From contig CAVNZM010000008.1 of the NCBI GenBank assembly GCA_963693365.1, forward strand, positions 9,548,001-9,612,000: a stretch of 64,000 nt of DNA, read 5' to 3'. The notes beneath the pieces were generated by a model. It worked only from the letters and a program-made list of their open reading frames with translations. It searched no databases and was not told the origin of the DNA. Positions 21,540-48,645 of this stretch are shown here, piece by piece; positions within the stretch are counted from its first letter, which is position 1; each line of letters opens with the position of its first letter. The position numbers were made by a program, and so were the translations under genes. This stretch comes from Amoebidium appalachense (lineage: Eukaryota; Ichthyosporea).

Positions 21540-22022
21540 ATGGGAGACGCACTTTTGCGCCCCGATTCGGTTGACCCCGAACGATGCCCTGCATTTGCAC
21601 CCTCAAAAAAAGCCCAGTGCAAAAACAAAAAGAAAACATGCCCACACCACAAGGACGGCTTCAAGCCCTGGGTATGCTTTGCCCCTGCCACCGGTGTCCT
21701 CCTCTACAGCGACAACACCATCAACATCCTCCACCCCCACAAGGCCGGGGACTATGCTCATGCAAACCTCCTGCTGGACGACCTCCTGGCCGCCTTTACA
21801 GTCGCAGAAATGCAGCGCCCTCGCACCGAGCGCACCGGGGTACCCGCGCTGACTGTGTCCACTCCGGATCCACCCATGGGTGCACCACAGCCACCGGTTG
21901 CAGCTGCAGCGGTGGGTGTGGGCAGGGAAAATGGGTACTGCCAGGGCAAAACCAAGGCTGGCAATCCCTGCAAAAACAGGGTGAAATCTACGACCCATTG
22001 CCATAAGCACAAGCCCAAATAA
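21540..22022 (+). CDS. small Cys/His-rich protein with C-terminal DUF5763-like motif
   Basis: 160 residues from the ATG at 21540, favoured over an upstream in-frame ATG because the extra leader is unremarkable. An N-terminal CPAFAPSKKAQCKNKKKTCPHH segment and a C-terminal YCQGKTKAGNPCKNRV segment ending CHKHK repeat the same pattern: C, about 7-10 residues, C, about 6-10, C-x2-H. This short putative zinc-binding knuckle (DUF5763-like, C-x-G-x-T-x2-G-x2-C) is common in large DNA viruses and phages and also found in eukaryotes. The middle is a hydrophobic to Pro/Ala-rich linker. It is intronless. Role unknown; nucleic-acid binding is an inference. Confidence 0.65.
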   Translation: MGDALLRPDSVDPERCPAFAPSKKAQCKNKKKTCPHHKDGFKPWVCFAPATGVLLYSDNTINILHPHKAGDYAHANLLLDDLLAAFTVAEMQRPRTERTGVPALTVSTPDPPMGAPQPPVAAAAVGVGRENGYCQGKTKAGNPCKNRVKSTTHCHKHKPK

Positions 22023-22059
22023 AAAAATCACCCACACACCCACACGTGCCAACATACAC

Positions 22060-22600
22060 TATCCTCCCCGTGAGTGGCATGCCAGTCTCCCCAGCCCCCC
22101 TGCTCCCCTGCCCCCCTGCCCCCCTGCCCCCCTGCCCCCCTGCTCCCCTGCCACATGCACACCCACACACTGGGTGGCCCCCCTGCCCCCCTGCCTGCCG
22201 GAACCAGGCCCCCCAGTGGTGGCATTCCAACACGTGCATGCTAGAAGATCGCGCTACATGAACAAATGGTCTTAACTCAGCCATACATGGGGGATAGATA
22301 GTATCACACAACCATGGTTCCCCCACTCTCCCCAGCCTCCTGTGCACGTGTGCCTCCCCTGCTCCTGTGCCCCCCCTGCTGCCGGAACCACGGCCCCCAG
22401 TGGTGGCATTCCAACACGTGCATGCCATGGTTCCCCCACCCCCCCCAGCCTGCTGCACAGGCAACATACACTATGCATACATAATATTTATCCACGCTGT
22501 GGGTGGCTCGCCAGTCTCGCCTGCTCCTCTGCCTCCTCTGCCTCCCGTCCTGCCGGAACCAGGCCCCAGTGGTGGCAGTGAGTGTCTTACATGCTAGTGA
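22060..22600. repeat. CCCCTG-rich region with a recurring 45-bp motif
   Basis: Short CCCCCTGC repeats (22095-22150) are followed by three copies of TGCCGGAACCAGGCCCCCAG/TGGTGGCATTCCAACACGTG-type sequence near 22195, 22380 and 22550. Between them lies diverged sequence with CCCCACTCTCCCCAGCCT. No gene recognised. Confidence 0.75.
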
Positions 22601-22840
22601 TTTGCTATTATATGGCCACATGGCCAGATGGCCAGATCATTTTGACTCCCCGTTTTATCCCGTTTTATCCCGTTTTATCCACCTCTTTTCACACACTGAA
22701 TTTGATCTGGTCATCTGGCCATCTGGGTATAAACCGTTTTCTGTTCTAATATTGGAGAACTGTCGATAGTGATAGAAAATGTCATTGGAAGAACAATCGG
22801 GAAATCCCGCGGTGTGACAACCAATCAGAATGAAGCAATA

Positions 22841-23233
22841 TTGGGATATTCGGGTTGGTTGTAAGGTTTTCCGGATCGGGCCGAAGGCCCTAACGGGCCG
22901 CAGGCCCGCCTATTGGGCCGCCAGGCCCTAGGCCGCCAGGCCTGGGGCCCCGGGGACCGGGGGCCTCCCCACCCCCGCGAGCCACCCCCGGCCCGACCCC
23001 GGCCCGGCCCGGCCCGCGGGGGAGGGGGTTAGCAGAGTCTGCTAACCCCCCTCCCCCGCGGGCCGGGCCGGGCCGGGTCGGGCCGGGGGTGGCTCGCGGG
23101 GGTGGGGAGGCCCCCGGTCCCCGGGGCCCCAGGCCTGGCGGCCTAGGGCCTGGCGGCCCAATAGGCGGGCCTGCGGCCCGTTAGGGCCTTCGGCCCGATC
23201 CGGAAAACCTTACAACCAACCCGAATATCCCAA
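22841..23233. repeat. near-perfect 393-bp GC-rich palindrome
   Basis: Arms 22841-23036 and 23038-23233 are inverted copies around a single central G within TTAGCAGAGTCTGCTAA. By eye they differ only by one-base length differences in G/C runs (GGGGG versus CCCCCC beside the centre, GACCCC versus GGGTC). The arms also contain smaller palindromes (GGGCCGAAGGCCC, GGGCCGCAGGCCC, GGCCTGGGGCCCCGGGG). The ends are AT-rich (TTGGGATATTCGGG). No target-site duplication was recognised at the flanks. Confidence 0.95.
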
Positions 23234-23480
23234 AAGTAAAATTTGGTTGAAATCGTTCAATCTATTTGATACCATTTTTGGAAATGGGTGTAAAATTCCA
23301 CCAATCTAAGCTCGCCGCTAGATCTATTACCATTTTGGACTATTTTTGTCCAATCCGTAAAGATTGTTTAAAATAATAAAAATAATATAGTAAAATTGGT
23401 TGATAAGATGGCTAATGGTTTAGTGTATTTACATTGCCTTTTATGGTTTTGCTAAGCTTCCATTGATTGGATTTTATGTC
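23234..23480. other. AT-rich unique sequence, nothing recognised
   Basis: About 250 bp of AT-rich sequence beside the palindrome, with no open frame, repeat or promoter element I can defend. Confidence 0.5.
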
Positions 23481-23484
23481 TCTA

Positions 23485-24225
<741 letters not shown>

Positions 24226-25622
24226 AACACGCTATTCATGATTGCAATGCCACTTATGCCATGAAGCAAACACACAGTTACGAAGTTGATTCAATAACAC
24301 ATACTATCACACAGACCACACACAGACACATGGTGACACAGCACACAAAACACACAGGCCGAAACCCGTGTGGGCATAATAATGACGTTTCCCGGGCGGG
24401 CACTACAATGAAGCACTGATCGCGAAATGATAATCTGATACTATACTTTTTATAAGGTGGTGGATACGTATTATGTACGGAGGCGCCGGCCAGGTCCAGG
24501 GATGCTTGCATTCACCCCCATGGCCATGCATCCCCCCCCCCCCCCCCCCCCCCCCCCCCCACCCACCCCCACCACCCCGGCCCTCCCCCCCAAACACACA
24601 CACACACACACACACACATAAAATAAAAGGAATATACACACAAAATAAAAGGAATACACAATGAAATCAAATGGCACTGTGACATGGGTGCACGTTCTTG
24701 CTGAGTTGCCCACCGTACTAGTGGGACACACTTGATGAAACTCAGAGCACTCAAATTTTGTCCACGCCACCACTACTTAGCTACCACTACTTCCATGTTA
24801 TCATTCATTTTGACCGCTACTCATGTATACAATGACCAAGATCACTAACGGCCGTTTTTTATTAGTCGTATTTACACAACAGGCTTGGCGTCCAGACCCT
24901 ATGATCACATGACTAACATTGCTTTGTCGACCTCGTCTCTAAACTGCAGTCCTATAAATTCCGCATTCATCAAATCTCCACAGCAGTGTCATCCACAGTG
25001 TTATAGCACAAAATTACAGGTTAAAAACGCAAGTTTAAGTGTATAGATATCAACTACAGGCCCAGTTTGGCATTAAAAATATCGTTCGCAAAGGGATTAC
25101 TGATACAAGCATGATATTGGAAAAATTTCCTACATGCACATGGCCGAAAGAGCGACTCTCGAGAACAATCTTACTTAGTCCCGGCATACATTTCTCTGTT
25201 GAAAGACACAGGTACATATGTACACTCAAAAGCGGCAGCACCGAACAACACGGCCATCAAAATGGGACAACATGGTGCACATTCAACACTTTTCATCAAA
25301 ATTCCTGCATTCTTGCAATACATTCCACGTGCCGCATGAATCTCCCATTTTCAAATCATCTCTTCATACATGGTATTGGCCACCTATTGAAAACCGTCAA
25401 CAATCATAGAAGCAACCAAGAACTGAACTGCGCACGTTTAACAATTACGAAATATTAATATGTGGGTGGTTGTGTGTGGGGTGTGTGTGTGTGTGTGCGT
25501 GTGTGTGTGTGTGCGCGGGTGCGTGTGCACGGATGTGTGCACGTCGCGGGCGCGTGTGTGTACTTTTGTTTGTGCAACATAGGTTTGTCCGCTGAGCCCC
25601 CCTCCTCATTGGCCCCGTAATA
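24226..25622. other. intergenic; C-run at 24532 and unique AT-rich sequence
   Basis: It contains a C-run plus CCACC tract and short CA array (24530-24620). The rest is unique sequence including a TATA-like CTATAAATT near 24952 and a 116-codon frame beginning at ATG 25111 that lacks any recognisable feature. A TG-rich tract (25480-25565) precedes the Kv7-like gene's 3' end. Confidence 0.45.
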
Positions 25623-25727
25623 TTATGTGCTTTTAGAATATAGCGTATGCGCATTCCTAACGATCTCATTTTTGCCAACGGCTTCAATCATCATGTCTCC
25701 CCCATACGCTATCAGTGCCCTGTCCCG
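25623..25727 (-). CDS. possible alternative last exon of the Kv7-like gene
   Basis: A GT donor within the last Kv7 exon (after LLQE, at 25866) could join an AG acceptor at 25728 in the same phase. This gives 34 further residues (RDRALIAYGGDMMIEAVGKN...) and TAA at 25623. The stretch is non-repetitive and well balanced, unlike the surrounding intronic sequence. It could instead be an exon of another gene or chance. Confidence 0.3.
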   Translation of the reverse strand, partial: RDRALIAYGGDMMIEAVGKNEIVRNAHTLYSKST

Positions 25728-25761
25728 CTCACCCAAATCACGTTTCTTTCTTTTTTTTTTT

Positions 25762-25792
<31 letters not shown>

Positions 25793-25806
25793 GGAGGGGG
25801 GCCAAT

Positions 25807-39502
<13,696 letters not shown>

Positions 39503-39569
<67 letters not shown>

Positions 39570-41340
39570 TGCGCGCGCGCGTGTGTGCATCCGTGAGTGT
39601 GTGTGTCCGTGCATAAGTGCGTGCATGCAAGCAGGCAGGCTTGAGTGCGTGTGTGTGCCTGGAGCGTGTGTGTGTATGTGTGTGTATGTATGTGTGCTTG
39701 TGTGTGTATATGTTTGTGTGTTTGTGTGTGTGCTTGTGTATGTGTGCTTGTGTGTGTGGGCGCGGGAACAAGTGTGCGTGGGATATTTGTGTGAGGGGTT
39801 GGGCTGCAAACAAAAACATAACCTGTATATAGAAGTAATCAAAAAGGGAAACAACGGTGAAGCAGAGAGCGGAAACCAAATAATGTGCGGGCAAGAGATT
39901 CTTAAACAGAGCCTATCATCAAGAGGGGGCGGGTCAGCCGTCAGGTTGTGGCTTACATGTATTTGTGTGTTGAATGTTGGCAAACGTAGAAGCAAGGGTA
40001 CTAAAAAAACCTACAAAAGTTCAAACATAGTCCAGAAATCAATACATTTTTGCAGGTAGAAGAAGTTGAACAGAGCCTATCGGCCATTAGGTGGGACGGC
40101 GGTTGTTGAGGGGAGGACGGGGAAGGGGGGAGGGAGGGAGGGGGAAGGGGGAGCGAGAGGGGGGGAGTGCGAGAGCGGGGGGGGGGGGGGGGAGGAGGGG
40201 GGGGGGGTGGGGAAGGGGGGGGGGAGGGGGAGGAGGGGGGGGGGGGGAAGGGGTGGGTGGGGGGGTGGGGGGCGGGGGGCGGGAGAGGGGAGAGGGGGGG
40301 GGGAGGGGGAGGGAGGAGGGGGGAAGAGGGGGGAGGGGGGGGGAGGGGGGGGATCTCAGGTGACATGTAGCAGGTAGGACGCATGCAGGGATGGCTGCTG
40401 TGAGTTTGCAGATTCGTCTAGAGAGTGTCTCATAAATATGTGTGCTTGCACACGTGACTGTATATGAATGCACACATACAGGGTGGTCACAACGTGTGCA
40501 GGAGGATGTAGAAAAAGATGCACACACACACACAAACACACAAACACACACAGGCACACATACAAGCACACACATGTGCACGCTCAGACGTGCAGAAGAG
40601 CACACACAACCACCCAGACGTGCACACTCAGACACGCAGACGAACGCACACAGAGAGAGGGACACAAAGATTCCCACCAAGACACAAACACACTAACAAA
40701 AAGATCCAGACACTGGCTTCTTTTATACAGGCACACACACGCACACTCATACACATACGTAAACACGGACACACTAATACATGCGTACACGCACTCACAT
40801 GCATACACACACACACAGACACAGAAAGACACACACAAGCACACACACACACACAGACAGACACGCAAACACAACACATGCACACACAAACTCAAGAGAA
40901 TCGTACCAACAGACACACACGTAAAATACAGCCAACTATAGCCGAAAATGAGGCAAACCAGCATAACTTCTGACACTAAACATACCCAGGCTCACAGGCT
41001 GTGTGCTTGCCCCCATGTCGTAAGACATCCTCATGCTTCCCCTTCAACTGCTCATGAAGAAGAATTGACTCTTGCAATTGCGGTGTTTCTCAATGTAATT
41101 TACGGGCACAAGAAGAAATATCTGCTTTTCTTGTTTTTAAGAATTCACCCTGTCAAAGTGACAAAACATGCGCCCACGAATCCACATACACTTGGTGCAC
41201 AAGTTGCAGATAAAGTTGGATCTAAGAATATCAAAGTGCGAGACCACCCTCGCGTGCTAACATACATGTGAAGAGCGTATGGCAAGTTTGCAACCCGTTG
41301 GGGAAGGGAATACGGAATATGAGAAGATGAGTTTTAACCC
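39503..41340. other. TG/CA- and G-rich region 5' of the Kv7-like gene; first exon(s) not found
   Basis: It contains a TG array (39505-39570), TG-rich sequence to 39770, a G-rich block (40110-40355) and CA-rich sequence (40500-40900). The exon at 39502 begins inside a codon, so at least one upstream exon should lie here or further right. A candidate on the minus strand near 40470-40385 has the wrong end phase. Around 40975-41275 the sequence is unique, but no feature is defensible. Confidence 0.5.
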
Positions 41341-41351
41341 CTGTAGTTTGC

Positions 41352-42882
41352 ACGGTCTAAAGAAATCATGTCTTAGTCTTGACTGAAGGCATGGATTAGA
41401 AAAACGATTGTTTTTGTTGCTTCTGTTAGTTGAAATTTACGGTGTGGGAATATGCGTTGGTAGGTTAAGAACGAACGTCCGTCCCAATTACTACCACTTA
41501 GTAAATCAGTAAACCACCCATATTGTTAGCATGATATATCCATGAATACATGTTCATCCTCATGTAAACAGGAGGAGTCCTTACTTTCAAACTGAAAACT
41601 CAAGAGTGACAGACAGAGCCCAGTGAGAGAGACTCACTGCCAGCTAGACTCAGATTCGAAGTTCGCTGTTGAAATGCGCCGTCTCCCTATATCACCGATT
41701 CCCTATACTCGCGGGCCTAAGGACAATTCTTTTTAAAATGACTTTATTGCAGGGCAGGAAATTACACTGTTTTCGGAAGTAAGTATACCGTTAATTTTCA
41801 GAAGTACCAGTAAAGCCGGGACTTAGTTCCACCTGAGTTGGAGGTTTGGGAAGTACAAAGGAAAGTCCCCCCTTCCCCCCCCCCCCCCCCCCACCCCTTC
41901 TCCCCCACCGCCCGAAGCTGGAACTCTCGGTTTTTTCCTGGGAAAACGCTGGAACTTGCAATAACGCAAAAAGTTATCTCAATACCGCATTTATCACATG
42001 ACCGGTACCAGTCCATCAACCGGACAAGGCATATGGAAAATTAGTGACACGATAGATAGAGGAGAGCTAGCTTACGGTGCCGCCCTTCTAGCTAATACGT
42101 GGAGTGCCGTCTCCAGAGATAGTATAGTGTGAAGCGTTTTCTGACACTAACCTGCATTTTCCATATGCCTTGTCCGGATATGGACTGGTCATGTGATAAA
42201 TGCGGTATTGAGATAACTTTTTGCGTTATTGCAAGTTCCAGCGTTTTCCCAGGAAAAAACCGAGAGTTCAGCTTCGAGCGGTGGGGGAGAAGGGGGGGGG
42301 GGGGGGGGGGGGGGGTGCGCGGGGGAGAGGGGGGGGACTATCCTTTTTATTTACTTCCCAAGCCTCCAACTCAGGTGGAACTAAGTCCCAGGCTTTACTG
42401 GTACTTTCTGAAAATTAACGGTATATTTATTTCCGAAAACAGTGTAATTTCCTGCCCTGCAATAAAGTCATTTTAAAAAAATTGTCCTTGGGCCCGCGAG
42501 CATAGGGATTTTTTCATTTTTTTTTTCATAGGGAATCGGTGATATAGGGAGATATCGCATTTCAACAGCGAACTTCGAATCTGAGTCTAGCTGGCAGTGA
42601 GTCTCTCTCACTGGGCTCTGTCTGTCACTCTTGAGTTTTCAGTTTGAAAGTAAGGACTCCTCCTGTTTACATGAGGATGAACATGTATTCATGGATATAT
42701 CATGCTAACAATATGGGTGGTTTACTGATTTACTAAGTGGTAGTAATTGGGACGGACGTTCGTTCTTAACCTACCAACGCATATTCCCACACCGTAAATT
42801 TCAAGTAACAGGAGCAACAAAAACAATCGTTTTTCTAACCCATGCCTTCAGTCAAGACTAAGACATGATTTCTTTAGACCGT
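41352..42882. repeat. large inverted repeat, arms about 700 bp, about 100-bp spacer
   Basis: The left arm, about 41352-42046, begins ACGGTCTAAAGAAATCATGT. The right arm, about 42148-42882, is its inverted copy ending ACATGATTTCTTTAGACCGT. Shared landmarks include TGACAGACAGAGCCCAGTGA and its complement, and CCACCTGAGTTGGAGG. The right arm has a longer G-run (42292-42315) and an inserted T-rich piece near 42510. The spacer has no ORF. Arm identity is high but imperfect. No clear target duplication was found. Confidence 0.9.
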
Positions 42883-44206
42883 AAGGCACATGGGGTTGGC
42901 ACCCAGACTATTAATAAAGTCTTCACACTATTGAGTCGTCACTCAAACCCTTATTATCCCGCGCTGCCTCATCCCGCGCTGCCTCATGTCTGCAGCAATA
43001 CACAAGTACGACAGCTAGTGACTGCAACCTAACACTAACGTAGCTAAGGTGATCAAGCTTATCCACAAAGGTGCTGAATATCCTGCAAGTGTGTGTGACG
43101 GCACACACACACTGACCATCACAAGTGTCGGGGGTGACCTACAAATGACGGCACACTCGTATTTAATGACTGTCGAGCCCAGAGGTACTGTCCAGACAGT
43201 AGCTGCTTATATACGAAGGCAAGTACACTTGTGCTCTCTTTTGTGGTCCTGGTGCTCTCGGGAACTTCACCAGAATCTAAACAGATTCAGCCCGGGATCT
43301 AAGTGGTGCGTAGCTAGCCAATCGGAGCTAACAACGGTGCGAGCCCTAGTGGCCATAATCGGAGCCCGGATAGCCGGACGCAATCTGATCGGATAGCCAA
43401 GTGACTAAGAAACAAACGTATTTACACAGATCTCTCTAACCAAAAACACCTAAAATAGAACTAAGGAGTGAGTGAGATATCATTACACACATTATTTATT
43501 CTGACAGTTAGGTTATCCACTCAATATCAAATTGTGTCTGCTCTCTGGACTTGTTGCATTTTGTATTACAATTGCATTCAATCTACAAATTTATAGAGAT
43601 GGCATACAAAGTGCATACATAAACCCCAAAATATAAAGATTATCAGTTTTTATTGAGACGAGATAATTAACTCAAAACAAATCCTGTTTTGTAAGTAACT
43701 TTTTCAAACATTCTCGGCCCTTAGTGGCGGGAAGAAGGCACTCTACGGTTATTTTTAGTATTATAGGCCATGTACTGACTATTACACCTTTGTGTCGATT
43801 ACAACGCTTGAATCTCTATCGGTTGAATAACTTCACAAATCCTGCCAATAGAGAACAGTTCAATATTTAAATATCCAACCTTCGTTAGGGGGATTATCAG
43901 TTGAATAACGATTGGCTGGATCTACGGTCAGATTGATTGGTCCCCTGAACATTCCCGCTTAGATCCAAAGAGGCAGGACTCAAGTCAGGAGCTCCGAGTC
44001 CGAGCTTCCCTTTTGAAAGGTTTGATTCAAAACCTTCTAAGTTTATTCAGTACTGCTGCCTAGTAGTGAGTACCAGCCCCATGGGACCTATATATCTACA
44101 TTATAGACTGAGCCCACCAGACAGACGTGGCAGAACGATCGGTCTATACTATCTACAAAGGATAAGGAGAGGGTTTGATTCTCGCTGGCTGTGGCATGGT
44201 GTAGCT

Positions 44207-44237
<31 letters not shown>

Positions 44238-45240
44238 CTTCCCTTTTCCATACATTGGAGTTATAAGTTAAAAAAAGTTGCGCTAGCATTTCACACTCAC
44301 TAAATATCTATGTAAAAACATAAGGACAAAGCTGGAAGAGGTAGAGAATCGATCTACATATAGAGCTGGAGCTCCGAGAGAAGAGAGCTGCACGTGTACA
44401 CGAACGTTGCCATGGCGTGTGTGTGCATCTGTGTGCGCGCGCGTGCCCGCGCCCGTGCGTGTGCGCGTGCTACGGCACTGCTGCCGTGTGTGTCTGTGTG
44501 TGTTTGTGTGTGGGTGTGGCGCACAGTGTGTACATATGTGTGCGTGTACACGTGTGTGTGTTGTGCGCTTCACATGTACAAATATATCTTTTCTTTGCAC
44601 ACACCGTATGCCAAGACGACGGCGGTATGGAATAAGGGGTATTAAAAACCGTAAAAATATGATAAGGTAATTTTCTTCCTTTCTTTTCACCGATGGGATG
44701 GGGTGGGGGGGGGTGGGGGTGGGGGGGAGGGGGGGGGGGGGGCTCCAAAGCTGCTAAAAGAGAAGAAGGGGAGAAGCGCTGAGCCGGAAGATTTCGGGGC
44801 ACTGATCTTGCAAGCCAACCCCCCCCCCCCCCCCCCCCCCCCGCTCCCCCCCCCCCCCCCCCCCCCCCCCCCCACAACCCAAAATCACATACACACACTC
44901 ACTCACACACTGACTGTAAATGGTCCGTAAGCCGGGATACACGCACACTAACGCACGTGCAAACATGTGCATGATCCTGAAGAAGGCATGCTTGGGCAAC
45001 ATAAAATTTTCTCTCCGGACTATTCCTGTTGCTAAACGGAGACAATAAGTATCTTAATTACTTTCTATACACCAAACAAAACAACAGCTTTGAACGGGAC
45101 AACCACTTAGGGACATTTTCAAAACGGGGGAAAAGAAAAGAAAAAAAAAACAACAAAGAAAAGGGGTGCATTCAGTGCGCTATTTTGGACTATTGGTAAC
45201 GTTTTAAAGATTACAGAATGCATGTGCATGACTCAGTATG
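42883..45240. other. unique AT-rich sequence, G/C runs and a TG/CA-rich patch; no gene supported
   Basis: 42883-44190 is unique sequence with no convincing coding region; a 116-codon frame near 43049-43396 starts at GTG and lacks features. A G-run lies at 44207-44234, TG/GC-rich sequence at 44400-44570, G-runs at 44700-44742 and C-runs at 44819-44873. A short plus-strand frame at 44743-44820 (PKLLKEKKGRSAEPEDFGAL) could be an exon but has no partner. Confidence 0.4.
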
Positions 45241-45260
45241 ATGTGCTTTCCATCCAGGGC

Positions 45261-45790
<530 letters not shown>

Positions 45791-45839
45791 GCATCCTATT
45801 TACAAAAGATTAGAGTTCTCCGCACAAGTGTGTGTGTGC

Positions 45840-45865
45840 TGTTTGCACACACACACGTACACACA

Positions 45866-45923
<58 letters not shown>

Positions 45924-45933
45924 CCGTGACACA

Positions 45934-46023
<90 letters not shown>

Positions 46024-46230
46024 GTCACACAACACACACATATTCATGCACACATACACACACGCACACAGACGCACACACACGAACACACACAACACGC
46101 GCACAAGAACACACAAAACACGAGGACGCAAGCACACCCATACCCAAAATACACACACACAAGCACAAACACCATGCACAAACACATAGACACGCGCACA
46201 AAACCTACACGCATGTGCATGCACACACAC
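45840..46230. repeat. (CA)n array
   Basis: CA repeats from 45848 to 46020, interrupted by CCTACCGTGACACACAAA, then CA-rich sequence to 46230. No gene. Confidence 0.95.
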
Positions 46231-46356
46231 ACTTGTACTATGTGAAAATTATGGTCTTTCAATCATGATTAACGGGCAAAACCATGATTCATAGCATCAC
46301 ACACATTATCAGACTCAAAACAGTGCCAGCATATTAGCAACACAGTGTCAAAGGGA

Positions 46357-46570
46357 CGCTTGTGTTTATGCAAGCACACACGGATGAAGGCACGCTCTCC
46401 CAAGCCACGCACACAGGCAATCCAACGCTTAGCCTCCCCCCCCTCCTCCCCCCCCCCCCCCCTACTTCCCCCCTTATTGTGTTTATGCAAGCACACACGG
46501 ATGAAGGCACGCTCTCCCAAGCCACGCACACAGGCAATCCAACGCTTAGCCTCCCTCCCCCTCCCCCCGG

Positions 46571-46612
<42 letters not shown>

Positions 46613-46615
46613 TTA
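46357..46615. repeat. two-copy repeat of about 122 bp followed by a C-run
   Basis: TTGTGTTTATGCAAGCACAC, GGATGAAGGCACGCTCTCCC and AGGCAATCCAACGCTTAGCC occur at about 46359 and 46479, followed each time by a C-rich tract. The copies are nearly identical. Confidence 0.9.
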
Positions 46616-46619
46616 ATTA

Positions 46620-47114
46620 ATTCTTCTCCCCCCCCCTCCCCCCGCCCGCCCTGCCCCCCCTTTGTGACACTCCTCCTCATTTCCGCTCGTTCTCACACAC
46701 GTGCACGCGTACATGCATGAATAGTCGTTTTTCAAATGCAACTCCCTCCTCTCCTCCCTCCCCTCCCCTTCAAACTAAGTCCTCGGTTTTTGAACAGCAT
46801 GGTCACCCGGCACTGCCAGTGTAGCACTGTCTCCTGACACTGCAAACTCCAGTTACATAAATTGATTTGATTTTTCGGCTTGCGCCATGCACTTCTTGCT
46901 CTAGCACACACACGACGCTGGCTACCGGCAGTGGCAGGGACCGGGCGACATAGCGTGTCACGTCCGTACCGAGCACCAATTATTTTCTTTAGTATGAGCC
47001 TAACTTCTAGGGACGGTGGCCACTTATAGTTGTCTGCGTGCAACTGCATAAGTTGTGATGTACCCACGCTGTACATGCGTATTCTAGGAGACGGATAACC
47101 CTCTTTCCCCCCCT

Positions 47115-47148
<34 letters not shown>

Positions 47149-48474
47149 CCCTCCCCATTCCCTCCCCGGGCCCCCTCTACACCACCTATGTACTTCACTC
47201 TCCTCTCCCCCGGGTTGTTGAAGGGTTAGGAAAAGGTTATGAACGGGGGGCCGGAGGGAAGCCGGGGCGAGGGGAGGGGGGAGGGGGAGGGCGGGGGGGA
47301 AGTGGGGGGGAGAGGGGGGGGGGGGGGGGGGGGGACTGGGTATGACGGGTTTGTTTATCCTTACAACCAATCAGGACACGCGACTGACGCTGGCTACGAT
47401 TGGCTATTGCGTTACCAAATAGGAGGATCCGAACTGCAGTATTCTACATGCCTCTTGAAGATGACGAGTCTGGTGTAATCCCCCTATACCTTCATTATGG
47501 GGCCCTCGTGCGTCACTGAGGCAAGTGTGCCACGATATGATGAAATAGGCAAACCATGCATATATGTAGTTACCTGTCGTGCTATTTACATATATAATAA
47601 CTACAGATAAAAAGATCCAGATGTAACTCTTCTCAGCGGACTTGGAAATGGCAAAGAAACCTAAACGAATAGGTTGTCCTGATGTGATCTGGGGTCAGTT
47701 AGGAATTTATTCCTTATAAAATAATACATCGGTTCAGCAATCTCAGAACTTCGGCTTCTTTAAGCTGATGTGTTTATAAATAAATGTCCATAGTATCACT
47801 TTGAATATTGTCTTTGTTTTAGTTGTAACACGTTTAGAAAGTTTCAGAATATTGCAGGCAGGTGTAAGTTACATTAGGCTGACAGGGCGACATGGAAAAT
47901 TTGGAAAATAACTTGATCAAGAGGGATTTGTGGGTTTAGAATCTTCAAAGGGGATAACGCAGATATTGCAAGGGTGTGAAATTGCGCTCCTGGCTGACCC
48001 CTGAAAACTGCTGCAAAAGGGCTAAGCTCTGAATGCCTATCAAGCTTTAAGCCGTATAGGTGACCTTAGCAGTGAATTTATCATGTGCGAACGCGTTATA
48101 AAGCAGGACTCCTACATAACGGCCAATGTCTACCAGGTCGAGACGTTTCCAACAGCACCAGCAGTACCCATTTCGCACCCTGAATGCTCGTCAGCGATTG
48201 GCCAATTTCTTTTCCAATGAAAATTCGCATCAGAATACACCATTGACGTCATCATAGATCTCTCCCGCTATTCAACATTGATGACACCTGCAACGAATGT
48301 AAAACAAAGACTGCTATGATTATGGTTCATTAAATGACAAAAAAGGATTTTAGATACAGAGATTGAGCATAGTATTAGCTATTTTATTGCCACAAAGAGG
48401 GTATTGTCTTTCAGCTGAGACTGTAGACTCCATGTATTGCCTTCGAAAAAAGGCTATTGGGCTGGCGAATTAGA
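46620..48474. other. intergenic; C-run (47108-47147), G-rich tract (47270-47335) and unique sequence
   Basis: A long minus-strand frame (47370-46732) crosses the C-run but starts at TTG and has no recognisable domain. 47480-48474 is unique AT-balanced sequence upstream of the EGF gene; nothing else was identified. Confidence 0.45.
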
Positions 48475-48560
48475 CGTGTGACCAATCACTTTCGCGCTTC
48501 ATCTTCTTTGGAATGCAATTGGAACGCATGAAGATGCAATATAAGGCTGCCGGAAACGGT
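48475..48560 (+). promoter_or_regulatory. candidate promoter of the EGF/Thr-rich gene (CCAAT and TATA)
   Basis: GTGACCAATCACTTTCGC (about 48478-48495) carries a CCAAT box. CAATATAAGGCTGCC (about 48537-48551) resembles a TATA box about 100 bp upstream of the proposed start codon at 48646. A second CCAATT-like site lies further upstream near 48200. Inferred from motif order and spacing only. Confidence 0.5.
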
Positions 48561-48645
48561 ATCACCCTCACTCTTTCATTGAGAGTGTGAATTGAAACTC
48601 GCGCACACGTACGGTCACGTGTCGCCCTTACACCTAAACACCAAC

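Noticed and set aside
25111-25458. 116-codon plus-strand frame
   Set aside because: No domain, no promoter support beyond a TATA-like site, and composition is not clearly coding.
40380-40480. Candidate first exon of the Kv7-like gene (minus strand, MRHSLDESANSQQP)
   Set aside because: Its only donor ends in phase 0, whereas the next exon requires phase 1.
43049-43396. 116-codon plus-strand frame beside the large inverted repeat
   Set aside because: GTG start, no motif, and no splice partner could be found.
44100-44200. tRNA-like T-arm (GGTTTGATTCTCGC)
   Set aside because: No matching acceptor stem, D-arm or anticodon arm at the right spacing.
46732-47370. 212-codon minus-strand frame
   Set aside because: It starts at TTG, crosses a C-run coding only Gly, and shows no recognisable domain; kept out of the CDS list.
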